NCBI GenBank assembly: GCA_001725255.1
Contig: MEFV01000006.1
Location: 62,001-126,000, forward strand
Length of the DNA: 64,000 nucleotides
From: Comamonas sp. SCN 67-35
Lineage (GTDB): Bacteria > Pseudomonadota > Gammaproteobacteria > Burkholderiales > Burkholderiaceae_C
Direction: 5' to 3'
Part shown: piece after piece, positions 54,261-64,000 of the stretch
Numbering within the stretch: the first letter of the stretch is position 1
How the letters are laid out: the number at the start of each line of letters is the position of its first letter
Made by a program: the position numbers and the translations under genes
Notes under the pieces: generated by a model
The model's database searches: none
Told to the model about the DNA's origin: nothing
What the model saw: the letters and a program-made list of their open reading frames with translations, nothing else

Positions 54261-55193
54261 TCAAAGTGCCTTGACCAGCTCGGGCACCGCGACGAACAGA
54301 TCGGCCACCAGGCCGTAGTCGGCCACGGAGAAGATCGGCGCTTCCTCATCCTTGTTGATCGCGACGATCACCTTGGAATCCTTCATGCCGGCCAGGTGCT
54401 GGATGGCGCCCGAGATGCCGCAGGCAATGTAGAGCTGAGGCGCGACGATCTTGCCGGTCTGACCCACCTGCAGATCGTTGGCGGCATAGCCTGCGTCCAC
54501 GGCGGCGCGGCTCGCACCGATGGCGGCGCCCAGCTTGTCGGCCAGTGGCGTGAGCACTTCCTGGAATTTCTCGCTGCTGCCCAGCGCCCGGCCACCCGAG
54601 ACGATGATCTTGGCGGCAGTGAGCTCGGGGCGGTCGCTCTTGGAGAGTTCGCGCCCGACAAAGCTGCTCTTGCCGGAGTCGGCCACCGCCGCCACGGTCT
54701 CCACGGCAGCCGAGCCACCGGTGGCCGCGGCCGCATCGAAGCCCGTGCCACGCACGGTGACGACCTTGACGGCATCCAGCGACTGCACCGTGGCAATCGC
54801 GTTGCCGGCGTAGATCGGCCGCTCGAAGGTATCGGGGCTCACCACCCGGGTGATGTCGGAAATCTGCACGACATCGAGTTTTGCCGCCACGCGCGGCGCC
54901 GCATTCTTGCCGCTGGCGGTGGCGGGAAAGAGGATGTGGCTGTAGTTGCCGGCCAGCGCCAGCACCTGCGCGGCGAGGTTCTCGGCGAGACCGTCTTTGA
55001 GGCTGGCGCCATCGGCGTGCAGCACCTTGGCGACACCGGCGATCTGCGCAGCGGCCTGCGCGGCAGCACCGGCGTTTTCACCGGCGACGAGCACGTGCAC
55101 GTCTGCGCCGCAGGCTGCGGCGGCGGTGACGGTGTTGAGGGTGGCAGCCTTGAGGCTGGCGTTGTCGTGTTCGGCAATGACGAGTGCAGTCAT
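54261..55193 (-). CDS. etfA: Electron transfer flavoprotein subunit alpha
   Basis: 310 residues. The C-terminal FAD domain has [35 protein letters not shown] and [20 protein letters not shown], all diagnostic. The N-terminal half ([20 protein letters not shown]) pairs with EtfB. The heterodimer shuttles electrons from acyl-CoA dehydrogenases to ETF:quinone oxidoreductase. 18 bp downstream of etfB. Confidence 0.97.
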   Translation of the reverse strand: MTALVIAEHDNASLKAATLNTVTAAAACGADVHVLVAGENAGAAAQAAAQIAGVAKVLHADGASLKDGLAENLAAQVLALAGNYSHILFPATASGKNAAPRVAAKLDVVQISDITRVVSPDTFERPIYAGNAIATVQSLDAVKVVTVRGTGFDAAAATGGSAAVETVAAVADSGKSSFVGRELSKSDRPELTAAKIIVSGGRALGSSEKFQEVLTPLADKLGAAIGASRAAVDAGYAANDLQVGQTGKIVAPQLYIACGISGAIQHLAGMKDSKVIVAINKDEEAPIFSVADYGLVADLFVAVPELVKAL

Positions 55194-55211
55194 GTTGTTC
55201 GGTCCTTTCCC

Positions 55212-55961
55212 TCAGATCACCTTGGCTTCGTTGCGCAGCTTATCGACGAGCGCGGCCACGTCCGGCACCTTCACGCCCGCGCCGCGCTTGGGCGGCTCGC
55301 TCACTCTCAAAGTCTTCAGGCGCGGCGCGACGTCCACGCCCAGATCGGCCGGGGTGACGGTGTCGAGCTGTTTTTTCTTGGCCTTCATGATGTTGGGCAG
55401 CGTGACGTAGCGCGGCTCGTTCAGGCGCAGGTCGGTGGTGACGACGGCCGGCAGCGTGATCGAGACGGCTTCCAGGCCGCCATCGACTTCACGCGTGACC
55501 GTGGCCTTGCCATCGGCGACCTCGACCTTGTTGGCAAACGTGGCCTGGGGCAGATCGGCCAGGGCGGCGAGCATCTGCCCGGTCTGGTTGGCGTCGTCAT
55601 CGATCGCCTGCTTGCCCAGGATCACGAGGCCGGGCTGTTCCTTGTCCACGAGCGCCTTCAGAAGCTTGGCGACGGCCAGCGGCTGCAGCTCTTCGTCGGT
55701 CTGCACCAGGATGGCGCGATCGGCGCCGATGGCCATGGCCGTGCGCAGCGTTTCCTGGCACTGCTGCACGCCGCAGGAGACGGCGATCACCTCGGTGACC
55801 ACGCCCTTTTCCTTGAGACGCACGGCTTCCTCGACGGCAATCTCGTCAAAGGGGTTCATGCTCATCTTGACGTTGGCGATGTCCACACCCGTGCTGTCCG
55901 ACTTGACGCGAACCTTCACGTTGTAGTCCACCACGCGCTTGACGGGGACCAAAACCTTCAT
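55212..55961 (-). CDS. etfB: Electron transfer flavoprotein subunit beta
   Basis: 249 residues. [20 protein letters not shown] starts the protein; [39 protein letters not shown] (AMP-binding) and [20 protein letters not shown] are signatures. CAGGAGC precedes the ATG. It begins the etfB-etfA-hemerythrin-acyl-CoA dehydrogenase series, downstream of a promoter with a LiuR-like operator. Confidence 0.97.
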   Translation of the reverse strand: MKVLVPVKRVVDYNVKVRVKSDSTGVDIANVKMSMNPFDEIAVEEAVRLKEKGVVTEVIAVSCGVQQCQETLRTAMAIGADRAILVQTDEELQPLAVAKLLKALVDKEQPGLVILGKQAIDDDANQTGQMLAALADLPQATFANKVEVADGKATVTREVDGGLEAVSITLPAVVTTDLRLNEPRYVTLPNIMKAKKKQLDTVTPADLGVDVAPRLKTLRVSEPPKRGAGVKVPDVAALVDKLRNEAKVI

Positions 55962-55987
55962 TGCTGCAGCTCCTGGAGTTGATTGAG

Positions 55988-56003
55988 TTGACGTATACGT
56001 AAA
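55988..56003. promoter_or_regulatory. LiuR-like (MerR-family) operator in front of etfB
   Basis: TTGACGTATACGTAAA has a perfect core ACGTATACGT. The T-T-x-A-C-G-T-N2-A-C-G-T form resembles the operator of LiuR, a MerR regulator of branched-chain amino acid and acyl-CoA oxidation. It lies 27 bp upstream of etfB and immediately after the proposed transcription start. Confidence 0.5.
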
Positions 56004-56010
56004 CCATCAG

Positions 56011-56016
56011 ATTCTA
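56011..56016 (-). promoter_or_regulatory. Likely -10 element of the etf promoter
   Basis: TAGAAT on the minus strand, 50 bp upstream of etfB. The -35 region about 17 bases further is weak (GTTTCG), as expected for a regulated promoter. Confidence 0.4.
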
Positions 56017-56054
56017 TGTTGCACTGCAAGGTCCGAAACCTGCGCACAAAATAA

Positions 56055-56066
56055 ACGAACGGTCGT
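56055..56066. promoter_or_regulatory. TetR-type inverted repeat upstream of etfB
   Basis: ACGAACGGTCGT has half-sites ACGA and TCGT with one central mismatch, the appearance of TetR-family operators near fatty-acid genes. It is near the -35 to -50 region of the etf promoter. Confidence 0.35.
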
Positions 56067-56128
56067 GCTTTTTTGCGATTATGCCAGCCCGTTGCGGCAG
56101 CGTCGAGTCCGCCCCGACAGGACGCGGG

Positions 56129-56917
56129 TCAATGCGGCTTCCACGTCGGTTCGCGCTTTTCGGCAAACGCGCGGGCGCCCTCCTGCGCGTCGGCGTCCAT
56201 CATGTTCGTCGCCATCGTCTGGCAGGCCAGCTGGTACGCGGCCTGCAGGCCCAGTTCACGCTGCTGGTAGACCAGCTTTTTGCCCATCGCCACGGCCACG
56301 GCGGGCTTCTCGACGATGGAATTCACCAGCGCGGCCACTTCGGCGTCGAGCCGCTCGGGCTCCACCACGCGGTTGACCAGGCCCTCCTTGAGCGCCGTCT
56401 GCGCATCGATGAAATCGCCGGTGAGCAGCATTTCCATCGCCCGTTTGGCCGGCACGTTGCGCACCAGCGGCACGCTGGGCGTGGCGCAGAACAGCCCGTA
56501 GTGGATGCCGCTCGTGGCAAAACGCGCCTCGGTGCTGGCCACCGCCAGGTCGCACTGCGCCACGAGCTGGCAGCCCGCCGCCGCCGCGATGCCATGCACG
56601 CGCGCGATCACGGGCACGCCGAGCTGGTTGATGGAAAGCATCACGCGGCTGCACTGGGCGAACAGGTCGCGGTAGTAGGAGAGATCGGGGTGCGCGGCCA
56701 TGTCCTTGAGGTTGTGCCCGGCGCAAAAGGCCTTGCCGCTGCCCGCCAGCACCACGACGCGCGCCTGCGCATCCCTGTCGACCGCGTCCAGCGCCTGTTG
56801 CAGGCGTTGCAGCATTTCGCTGCCCAGCGCATTGAAACGCTGGGGATCCTGCATCGTGAAGGCATAGACGCCACGCTCATCACGCACCACGCTCAGCAGT
56901 TCATTGGTATCGCTCAT
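56129..56917 (-). CDS. Enoyl-CoA hydratase/isomerase family protein
   Basis: 262 residues, crotonase fold. SGKAFCAGHNLKDMAAHP forms the oxyanion hole region, and RVHGIAAAAGCQLVAQCDLA the second; GIHYGLFCATPSVPLVRNVP and GLVNRVVEPERLD follow. It hydrates or isomerises enoyl-CoA; the exact substrate is open. 15 bp after it upstream lies the deacetylase gene end, so the two may share a transcript. Confidence 0.9.
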   Translation of the reverse strand: MSDTNELLSVVRDERGVYAFTMQDPQRFNALGSEMLQRLQQALDAVDRDAQARVVVLAGSGKAFCAGHNLKDMAAHPDLSYYRDLFAQCSRVMLSINQLGVPVIARVHGIAAAAGCQLVAQCDLAVASTEARFATSGIHYGLFCATPSVPLVRNVPAKRAMEMLLTGDFIDAQTALKEGLVNRVVEPERLDAEVAALVNSIVEKPAVAVAMGKKLVYQQRELGLQAAYQLACQTMATNMMDADAQEGARAFAEKREPTWKPH

Positions 56918-56932
56918 GACTCACTCCTGACA

Positions 56933-57886
56933 TCACAGATCGGCCAGCGCCCGAAGATGGGCCTCGACGCTGTTGGCCAAGGGTACAAGAACATAGCCGC
57001 CCTCGAGACAGGAAACGATACGCCCTTTGGAAAAACGCCGCGCAATGTCCTTGATTCGCAGCGTGATCCAGGCAAAGTCCTGCTCAGTCAGGCCCAGTTG
57101 CCCCATGTCGTCGTCGCGGTGGCTGTCGAAGCCCGCGCTGACGAAGATCATCTCGGGCTTGAAGGCCTCCAGCCGCGGCACCCAGAAGGTGTCGACGATC
57201 TCCCGCACATCCATGCCCTTCGTGTAGGCCGCCAGCGGCACGTTGCACATGTTGGGCGCGGGGCTCTGGTCGCCGCTGAAGGGGTAGAACGGGTGCTGGA
57301 AGAAACTGCACATGAGCGCGCGCTGGTCCCCCGCGAGGATGTCTTCCGTGCCATTGCCGTGGTGCACGTCGAAGTCGATCACCGCCACGCGCCGCAGGTT
57401 GTGCCGCTGCAGCGCGTATTTGGCGGCGACGGCCACGTTGTTGAAGAAACAGAACCCCATGGCCTTGTTGTGCGTGGCGTGATGCCCAGGCGGGCGCACC
57501 GAGCAGAACGCATTCTCCAGCTCGCCCGCGATCACGGCGTCGGTCGCATCCAGCGCCGCGCCTGCGGCGCGCAGGGCCGCGGACCAGGTCCAGACGTTCA
57601 TGGAAGTATCGGGGTCCACCTGTGCGTAGGCCGGGCCGCCCGCGGCCTGTTCCTCGGCGATACGTTCGGACATGCCGCGCAGCGACGCCACGTACCAGCG
57701 ATCGTGCGCGAGTTCGATGTCCGCCAGGCTCGCCAGCGGCGCCTCGCGCTGGTCCAGAACGTCCGCCAGGCCCGTGATCAGGAGGCGATTGTGGATGGCA
57801 TCGAGCCGCTCGGGGCACTCGGGATGCCCCGCGCCCATCTCGTGCCTGCGGCAATCCGCATGAGTGTAAAAGCCCGTTCTGCTCAT
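56933..57886 (-). CDS. Histone deacetylase family protein (acetoin-utilisation AcuC-like)
   Basis: 317 residues, arginase/deacetylase fold. HPECPERLDAIHNRL, RPPGHHATHNKAMGFCFFNN with the paired histidines, VIDFDVHHGNGTEDI with zinc ligands, and SAGFDSHRDD are all present, so it should be a zinc amidohydrolase. Bacterial members remove acetyl groups from polyamines or proteins. ATG at 57886; the far longer open frame is antisense to moxR. Divergent from moxR with 39 bp between starts. Confidence 0.9.
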   Translation of the reverse strand: MSRTGFYTHADCRRHEMGAGHPECPERLDAIHNRLLITGLADVLDQREAPLASLADIELAHDRWYVASLRGMSERIAEEQAAGGPAYAQVDPDTSMNVWTWSAALRAAGAALDATDAVIAGELENAFCSVRPPGHHATHNKAMGFCFFNNVAVAAKYALQRHNLRRVAVIDFDVHHGNGTEDILAGDQRALMCSFFQHPFYPFSGDQSPAPNMCNVPLAAYTKGMDVREIVDTFWVPRLEAFKPEMIFVSAGFDSHRDDDMGQLGLTEQDFAWITLRIKDIARRFSKGRIVSCLEGGYVLVPLANSVEAHLRALADL

Positions 57887-57925
57887 GCCCCGTCTCCAGC
57901 ATCTTTTTCGGATAACGTCACGCTC

Positions 57926-58842
<917 letters not shown>

Positions 58843-58846
<4 letters not shown>

Positions 58847-59820
58847 CGGCCACCCTGCCCCAGGGCTGGCTGGCCGCGCGCTGGCAGCGGTGGTGGATGG
58901 CGCGCGTCGCACCCAGCGACCACCTGCGGCTGACCCAGCGCAACGTCTACATCCTGCCCACGGGCTCGGGCTGGATGCTGGCGCTGACACTGCTGGTGCT
59001 GCTGGTGGCGTCGATCAATTTCCAGCTCAACCTCGGCTACCTGCTCACCTTCCTGCTGGCCGGCTGCGCGGGCGCAAGCACCTGGATCAGCCACGCCACG
59101 CTGCGCGGGCTGCAGCTGCGCCTGCTGCCGCCCGAGCCGCAGTTTCTCGGGGGCAGCGTGGTGCTGCCCGTGCAACTGCTCAACGAGCGGCGCACGAGCC
59201 GCCATGCGATCGCGCTGGCGCTGCGCGGCTCGGGGCTCTGGTCCTGGGCCGATGTGCCCGCGCAGGGCAGTGCCTCGCTGCAATTGGCCTTCGAGCCGAC
59301 GCGCCGCGGCCTGCAGGATGTGCCGCCGCTGGCCGTGCAGACACACTATCCGATGGGCATCTTCCGCGTCTGGGCGTGGTGGCGGCCCGAGGCACGGGTG
59401 CTGGTCTATCCCAGGCCGGAACCGGGCGCCCCGCCCCTGCCCGCGGGCGAGGCGCGCGCGGGGGCCGCCGCCAGCACGAACAGCGCCAGCGGCAGCGAAT
59501 ACGACGGCGTGCGCGCCTACCGGCGCGGCGATGCACAGCGCCTCATCGTCTGGAAGAAGGCGGCGCAGGCCATGGCCAGCGGCAGCGACGCGCTGGTGAG
59601 CCGCGACGGCCAGGCCGCGCAGCGCAGCGAGCTGTGGCTGAGCCTGCAGGCCACGGGTCTGCAGGCGCCGGAAGCGTGCCTCTCGCGCCTCACGGCCTGG
59701 GTGCTGCATGCCGACCGCCTGGGGTTGACCTACGGCCTGCGCCTGGGAGCCGTCACCATCCCCCAGGACAGCGGCGCCGCGCAGCGCGAGCGCTGCCTGC
59801 GCACCCTGGCTCTGTACTGA
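58843..59820 (+). CDS. DUF58 domain-containing membrane protein
   Basis: 325 residues. Two helices about 41-80 (GWMLALTLLVLLVASINFQL, LGYLLTFLLAGCAGAST) precede a soluble domain. YDGVRAYRRGDAQRLIVWKK is the DUF58 core motif (EYDGxRxYxxGD). The gene lies between moxR and tgpA; its role in the set is unknown but probably concerns the envelope. Confidence 0.9.
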
Positions 59821-59853
59821 ATTTCAATGGGAATCAGTCAAAACACTGACCAA

Positions 59854-59897
59854 TCATGCGTCTGCAGCTACGTGAACAATAGCTGCACCACGCATGA
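59854..59897 (+). repeat. Long imperfect hairpin between DUF58 gene and tgpA
   Basis: Arms TCATGCGT and ACGCATGA (8 bp) enclose GCAGCTA and TAGCTGC (7 bp) with a small internal bulge (CT/ACC) and a 9-base loop. It fills the gap 15 bp before tgpA and could regulate read-through or mRNA processing. Confidence 0.55.
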
Positions 59898-59912
59898 CGA
59901 CGTGAGGCCCCT

Positions 59913-61970
59913 TTGATCGCGCGCCTCAAGAATCTGCCGCGCGACGCGCGCGACACCCTGTTTCTCGTGCTGGTCATCGGGATCTGCGTCGCGCCCCTCG
60001 CGGCGCAGATCCCGCCCTGGACCTCGGCGGCCACCGCCGTGCTGCTGCTGTGGCGCGCCGCCCTCTCCTGGCTGGGGCGGCCGCTGCCGCGGCGCTGGAT
60101 CACCTTCGCCCTGCTGATCCTGGCCACGGCGGCCACGCTCATGAGCTTCGGCACCATCGTCGGGCCGGATGCGGGCGTGACGCTCATCGTGATGCTGCTG
60201 GCGCTCAAGACCCTGGAGCTGCGCGCACGCCGCGACGCCATGGTGGTGTTCTTTCTCGGCTTCTTCACGCTGCTGTCCAACTTCTTCTTCTCGCAGTCGC
60301 TCGGCGTCGCGCTCATGATGCTGCTGGCGCTGCTGGGCCTGCTCACCGCGCTCATCAACGCGCACCAGCCCGTGGGGCACCCGCCACTGCGCGACTCGCT
60401 CGCCACGGCCTTGCGCATGGCCTTGCTCGGGGCTCCGCTCATGCTGGCGCTGTTCCTGTTTTTCCCGCGCTTCGCGCCGCTGTGGGGCATCCCCAGCGAG
60501 GACCTGACGGGCCGCAGCGGCCTGTCGGGGCAGATGAGCGTGGGCTCGATCGCCAGGCTCGCGCTGGACGACAGCGTGGCACTGCGCGTGCGCTTCGACA
60601 CGCCGGGCGGTGAGCCACCGCCGCAGTCGGACCTGTATTTCCGCGGCCCCGTGCTCACGGCCTTCGACGGCCGCCAGTGGCATGCGCTGTCGCAGCCCGA
60701 GGCGCGCGCCATCACCTGGGCCAGCCCCGCACCCGCCCACCTGCAGGTGCAGGGCGATCCCGTGCGCTACGAGATGACGCTGGAGGCCAGCCGCCGCCCA
60801 TGGCTGCTCACGCTGGATGTGCCCTCCGAGCCGCCCGAGCTGCCCCAGGGCATACGGTCGCACATGACGCCCGAGCTGCAATGGGTCACGCAGCGCCCCA
60901 TCATGAGCGTGCTGCGCTATGAAGCGGCGAGCTACCTGCGCTTTCGCCACGGGCCGCTCGCACGCACGCCCCAGCTGCGCCCCTACGTGCAGCTGCCGCC
61001 CGGTTCCAACCCGCGCACGGCGGCGCTGGCTCGGGAGATGCGCGCCAATCCGCAACTGGCGGCGGGCGGCGCACAGGCCATGGTGGACGATGCGCTCAAA
61101 CGCCTGCGCACCGGCGGCTACCGCTACACGCTGGAGCCCGGGGTCTATGACGAGAACACGGCTGACACCTTCTGGTTCGATCGCAAGGAGGGTTTTTGCG
61201 AGCACATCGCATCCAGCTTCGTGGTGCTGATGCGCGCTCTGGACATCCCGGCACGCATCGTCACCGGCTACCAGGGGGGCGAGATGAACACCATCGACGG
61301 CTACTGGACCGTGCGCCAGAGCGACGCCCATGCCTGGACCGAGGTCTGGATGGAGGGCCGCGGCTGGGTGCGCGTCGATCCCACAGCGGCCGTCTCGCCC
61401 GCGCGCATCGGCAGCATCGAGCGGCTGCAGGCGCCGCGCACGGCTCTGGGCGGCGCACTGTCGTCGATGCTCAGTCCGTCGGCGCTGCAGCGCCTGCGCG
61501 CCGTCTGGGAGGCGCTGGACAACCGCTGGACGCAATGGGTGCTCAACTACACGCAGGACCGCCAGTTCGACCTGCTCAAGAGCCTGGGCCTGCAGGCACC
61601 CACCCGGGAGGACCTCGTGCGGGTACTCGGGCTGCTGCTGGCGGCAACCGCCTTGCTGGGCGCCCTCTGGACACTGCGGGAGCGCCACCAGATCGACCCA
61701 TGGCAGCGCCTGATGCGCGATACGCGCAGGCACATGGGCCGGCTGCGGCTGAGCGCGCCCGGCCATCTCGGCGCCCGGGCGATGGCACGGCAGGCGAGCG
61801 ATGCGCTCGGCCCCCAGGCGCAACCTCTCGTGGACTGGCTCATGCGGCTGGAGCAGGCGCGCTATGGCGCCCAAACGCGCGACACCCTCGCCACGCTCAG
61901 GCGCGACCTGCGCCGCCTGCCCTGGTCAGAGCTTGAAAACATCCGCCGCCATCCACCGCAGCGCCGGTAG
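59913..61970 (+). CDS. tgpA: TgpA-like transglutaminase membrane protein (DUF3488)
   Basis: 685 residues. About five N-terminal helices (1-165) and one more near 560-580 flank a periplasmic transglutaminase-like domain. Catalytic Cys in RKEGFCEHIASSFVVL, His in QSDAHAWTEVWMEGRGWV and Asp in RVDPTAAVSP. TgpA is essential in Pseudomonas aeruginosa. The frame opens with TTG at 59913; no strong ribosome-binding site is visible, so the exact start is uncertain. Confidence 0.9.
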   Translation: MIARLKNLPRDARDTLFLVLVIGICVAPLAAQIPPWTSAATAVLLLWRAALSWLGRPLPRRWITFALLILATAATLMSFGTIVGPDAGVTLIVMLLALKTLELRARRDAMVVFFLGFFTLLSNFFFSQSLGVALMMLLALLGLLTALINAHQPVGHPPLRDSLATALRMALLGAPLMLALFLFFPRFAPLWGIPSEDLTGRSGLSGQMSVGSIARLALDDSVALRVRFDTPGGEPPPQSDLYFRGPVLTAFDGRQWHALSQPEARAITWASPAPAHLQVQGDPVRYEMTLEASRRPWLLTLDVPSEPPELPQGIRSHMTPELQWVTQRPIMSVLRYEAASYLRFRHGPLARTPQLRPYVQLPPGSNPRTAALAREMRANPQLAAGGAQAMVDDALKRLRTGGYRYTLEPGVYDENTADTFWFDRKEGFCEHIASSFVVLMRALDIPARIVTGYQGGEMNTIDGYWTVRQSDAHAWTEVWMEGRGWVRVDPTAAVSPARIGSIERLQAPRTALGGALSSMLSPSALQRLRAVWEALDNRWTQWVLNYTQDRQFDLLKSLGLQAPTREDLVRVLGLLLAATALLGALWTLRERHQIDPWQRLMRDTRRHMGRLRLSAPGHLGARAMARQASDALGPQAQPLVDWLMRLEQARYGAQTRDTLATLRRDLRRLPWSELENIRRHPPQRR

Positions 61971-61985
61971 CGGCCCTGGCAGCGC

Positions 61986-62654
61986 TCAATGCGCTTCGTC
62001 GGGCAGGGGCGCCACACTCTGGTGTTCGGCCTGCGGCTGCACCACCGGCAGGACCTGCACCGGCGCCGCCGCAGGCGCCACCACAGGCGCCGGCGTGGGC
62101 AGGTACCTGGCGAACAGGTCGAAGAAGCGCGCGTAGAACTGCGCGTCCGCGATCGTCTCGCTGCCCACCTTGACCAGCGTGTCGTCGGTCGAATTGAGCG
62201 GCAGCGAGAGCGAGCCCAGGCCACCGACCCCCACCGACGCCGAATTGTTCACCTTCTTGATCACATAGCGATCCTGGATGGCGCTGGCAAAGACCGAGGT
62301 GCCCATATCGCCCTGTCCCTCGGCGGCGCACACCACGCGCATCTGCACCTCGTAGTGCACGTCGGGCGTGGGCTGGTAGTACTTGCGGCCCTTGACCTCA
62401 TCCTTGGTCGCCGTCTCGACGATGTAGCCCTGGCTGAGCAGCGCCCGGCGCGCGGCCTCGCAGGTCTGCGCCTGCGGCGCGCGCAGATGGCGCGTGTGCA
62501 CGTCCGCGCTGTCGAAATCATTGGGGGTGAAGGCGATGGCACGCTCCGGCCCCGGCAGCGCCTCGGGCATGCGGGCGCAGCCCCCCACGGAAAGTGCGAG
62601 CGCCGCGGTGGCGCACGCCACGGCCGGGAAACGCCGGATCAACACGGTCAGCAT
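61986..62654 (-). CDS. DUF2242 lipoprotein
   Basis: 222 residues. A lipobox at LSVGGC near residue 26 follows a hydrophobic stretch (ATAALALS), so the mature protein is a lipoprotein. EVKGRKYYQPTPDVHYEVQM, SAIQDRYVIKKVNNSASVGV and SETIADAQFYARFFDLFARY are characteristic of DUF2242. The C-terminus is Pro/Ala/Val/Gln-rich. Function unknown. ATG at 62654 preferred over a TTG 18 bases upstream. Convergent with tgpA, 15 bp apart. Confidence 0.83.
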   Translation of the reverse strand: MLTVLIRRFPAVACATAALALSVGGCARMPEALPGPERAIAFTPNDFDSADVHTRHLRAPQAQTCEAARRALLSQGYIVETATKDEVKGRKYYQPTPDVHYEVQMRVVCAAEGQGDMGTSVFASAIQDRYVIKKVNNSASVGVGGLGSLSLPLNSTDDTLVKVGSETIADAQFYARFFDLFARYLPTPAPVVAPAAAPVQVLPVVQPQAEHQSVAPLPDEAH

Positions 62655-62709
62655 AGGCGGGCGATTGTGCAACAGCGCGTGACACGCCGACGCCGAAGCA
62701 CACTCTGTT

Positions 62710-63753
62710 TCAGCGCGACAAGTCCTGCAATGGCCAGCGCGGCCTCACGTCGAAGGCGTAGTCGCAAGCCGCCTCGGCCACCCCCGCCTGCACGCGCATG
62801 GCCGCGGCCATCGCGATCATGGCGCCGTTGTCGGTGCACAGATGCAATTCGGGGTAATGCACCCGCACGCCGCGCGCGCGGCACGCCTGGTCGAGCGTGT
62901 CGCGCAGCAGCCGGTTGGCTCCCACGCCGCCCGCCACCACCAGGCGCTTGAGCTGCGCTCGATCCAGCGCCTTGAGCGATTTTTTGACCAGCACTTCCAC
63001 GATGGCAGCCTGGGTGCTGGCCGCCAGGTCGGCCTTGCGCTCTTCGAGTGCCGCGCCGAGCTTTCTGGCCTGCGTGAGCACGGCGGTCTTGAGCCCGGCA
63101 AAGGAAAAATCCAGATCGCCGCTGTGCAGCAGTGGCCGGGGCAGCTTGAACGCCGCCGCATCCCCATCCTGCGCCAGACGCGCGAGCACTGGCCCGCCCG
63201 GGTAGGGCAGCCCCATGAGCTTGGCCGATTTGTCGAAGGCCTCGCCGGCCGCATCGTCGATCGTCTCTCCAAGCAGCGTGTAGCGGCCCACGCCATCGAC
63301 ACGCATGAGCTGCGTGTGCCCGCCCGAGACCAGCAGGGCCACGAACGGAAACTCGGGCGGATCCGCGCTCAGGAAGGGAGACAGCAGATGGCCTTCCAGG
63401 TGGTGCACGCCCAGCACCGGCACACCCAGCGCCGCACCCAGCGCGCACGCCACGCCCGCGCCCACCAGCAGGGCGCCCGCCAGCCCCGGACCACGCGTGA
63501 ACGCGACGAGATCGACCGCGCCCAGCGATGCACCCGCCTGCGCCAGCACGGTCCGCGTCAGCGGCAGCACCCGGCGGATATGGTCCCGGCTGGCAAGTTC
63601 GGGTACCACGCCGCCATAGGCCTGGTGCAGGGCGATCTGGCTGTGCAGCGCATGCGCGAGCAGCACCGGGGCGCTGCCCTGCGCATCCACACGCACCAGC
63701 GCCACGCCGGTTTCGTCACACGAGGACTCGATACCGAGAATCAGGCGATACAT
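62710..63753 (-). CDS. tsaD: tRNA N6-adenosine threonylcarbamoyltransferase
   Basis: Transfers threonylcarbamoyl to A37 of ANN-decoding tRNAs with TsaB/TsaE. 347 residues. [34 protein letters not shown], the metal-binding [21 protein letters not shown] and [13 protein letters not shown] are all present. ATG at 63753 gives the standard [11 protein letters not shown] start; extension upstream is unsupported. Confidence 0.97.
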   Translation of the reverse strand: MYRLILGIESSCDETGVALVRVDAQGSAPVLLAHALHSQIALHQAYGGVVPELASRDHIRRVLPLTRTVLAQAGASLGAVDLVAFTRGPGLAGALLVGAGVACALGAALGVPVLGVHHLEGHLLSPFLSADPPEFPFVALLVSGGHTQLMRVDGVGRYTLLGETIDDAAGEAFDKSAKLMGLPYPGGPVLARLAQDGDAAAFKLPRPLLHSGDLDFSFAGLKTAVLTQARKLGAALEERKADLAASTQAAIVEVLVKKSLKALDRAQLKRLVVAGGVGANRLLRDTLDQACRARGVRVHYPELHLCTDNGAMIAMAAAMRVQAGVAEAACDYAFDVRPRWPLQDLSR

Positions 63754-63878
63754 GGTGCCGAGTGTAGGGCGCGGCCCGAGGGGTGAACGTCCGGACACCC
63801 ATCCATGCACCGTCCGTCGGTGGAGAAGACCCTGCCATCCTTGGGCCTAATTTGGCGCAAAACGCCGACCGGGCAACC

Positions 63879-63884
63879 TAGAAT
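63879..63884 (+). promoter_or_regulatory. Possible -10 element of the last gene
   Basis: TAGAAT in CCTAGAATCC, 75 bases before the start at 63959. The palindrome GGGTTTACCC (63890-63899) follows; no clear -35 is present. Confidence 0.35.
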
Positions 63885-63958
63885 CCTCGGGTTTACCCGA
63901 TAGTTGATTTTTTTCAATTCCCACGTCCTCAGAATATGCTTGAGAAAAGGAAACCGTC

Positions 63959-64000
63959 ATGGACAGCGCGGTAGTCAGTCTGTTGTCGGCCTTTGTGCTC
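63959..64000 (+). CDS. Start of an unidentified gene (truncated by window end)
   Basis: Only 14 codons are present: MDSAVVSLLSAFVL, hydrophobic, perhaps the beginning of a membrane helix or signal sequence. AAAAGGAAA 7 bases upstream is a good ribosome-binding site. It is divergent from tsaD. No family can be assigned. Confidence 0.6.
   Translation, partial: MDSAVVSLLSAFVL

Noticed and set aside
56081..57925. Long upstream extension of the moxR frame
   Set aside because: It runs antisense through the enoyl-CoA hydratase and deacetylase genes, both of which have full catalytic motifs.

Overview
The window looks like chromosome from a high-GC betaproteobacterium of the order Burkholderiales, most likely family Comamonadaceae. 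The reasons are the fused aroA-cmk gene, the pheA-tyrA-aroA/cmk-rpsA-ihfB-lapA-lapB order, a RibB with a decayed GTP-cyclohydrolase-like tail, the sdhCDAB-sdhE-gltA / mdh / acnB cluster, and many proteins of recognisable Comamonadaceae type. Gene density is very high, and I see no rRNA, tRNA, CRISPR array, prophage or intact insertion sequence. The family assignment is inference from gene content; no search was run.

Layout. 1-7.6 kb (+): aromatic amino acid genes (pheA end, tyrA, aroA-cmk), then rpsA, ihfB, lapA and lapB. 7.6-13.8 kb (+): a six-gene Mrp-type Na+/H+ antiporter operon (mnhAB fusion, C, D, E, F, G) with every gene touching the next, followed by a convergent nsrR-like Rrf2 regulator. 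14.3-21 kb: slyX and an aminotransferase, nth and gshA (convergent), an SDR and a Nudix gene (divergent), and a class IV aminotransferase. 21-27.8 kb (+): ferredoxin, ribB, ribH, nusB, aminotransferase, ybgC, tolQ, tolR, tolA, and a hemerythrin gene. 27.9-33.3 kb (-): a complete lactate operon lldP-lldR-lldD-dld with two LldR-type operators upstream. 33.6-34.1 kb: remains of an Old Yellow Enzyme gene and possibly a thiolase. 34.1-37 kb (-): M20 amidohydrolase, TRIC channel, hemerythrin, ICMT-like methyltransferase. 37.3-49 kb: a TCA-cycle block with acnB, an exported protein, a CoA-ester lyase and mdh on the minus strand, a divergent GntR regulator, then sdhCDAB, sdhE and gltA on the plus strand. 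49.2-50.8 kb: rnk and an acyltransferase. 50.9-56.9 kb (-): nitronate monooxygenase, acyl-CoA dehydrogenase, hemerythrin, etfA, etfB, and an enoyl-CoA hydratase. 56.9-62 kb: a deacetylase, then a divergent moxR-DUF58-tgpA operon. 62-64 kb: a DUF2242 lipoprotein, tsaD, and the first codons of one more gene.

How the genes work together. Lactate enters by LldP and is oxidised by LldD (L) and Dld (D) to pyruvate. The TCA block supplies citrate synthase, aconitase, succinate dehydrogenase and malate dehydrogenase, probably coordinated by the GntR regulator whose likely operator is a perfect 16-bp palindrome. Acyl-CoA dehydrogenase plus ETF passes electrons from acyl-CoA oxidation to quinone. Tol, Mrp and LapAB proteins serve envelope integrity and ion balance.

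Most distinctive signals. (1) A dispersed short repeat of fixed architecture (TAGCTG-NNN-GCGC, 11 bases, then a G/C-rich 11-12-mer) occurs at least four times, twice inside genes in frame, with a fifth weaker copy. (2) Candidate operators of several kinds can be read in the lactate, mdh/gntR and etf promoters. (3) Gene decay is visible: an OYE pseudogene and what looks like an N-terminal scrap of trans-aconitate methyltransferase coupled to the CoA lyase gene. I did not find a convincing wholly new multi-gene system.
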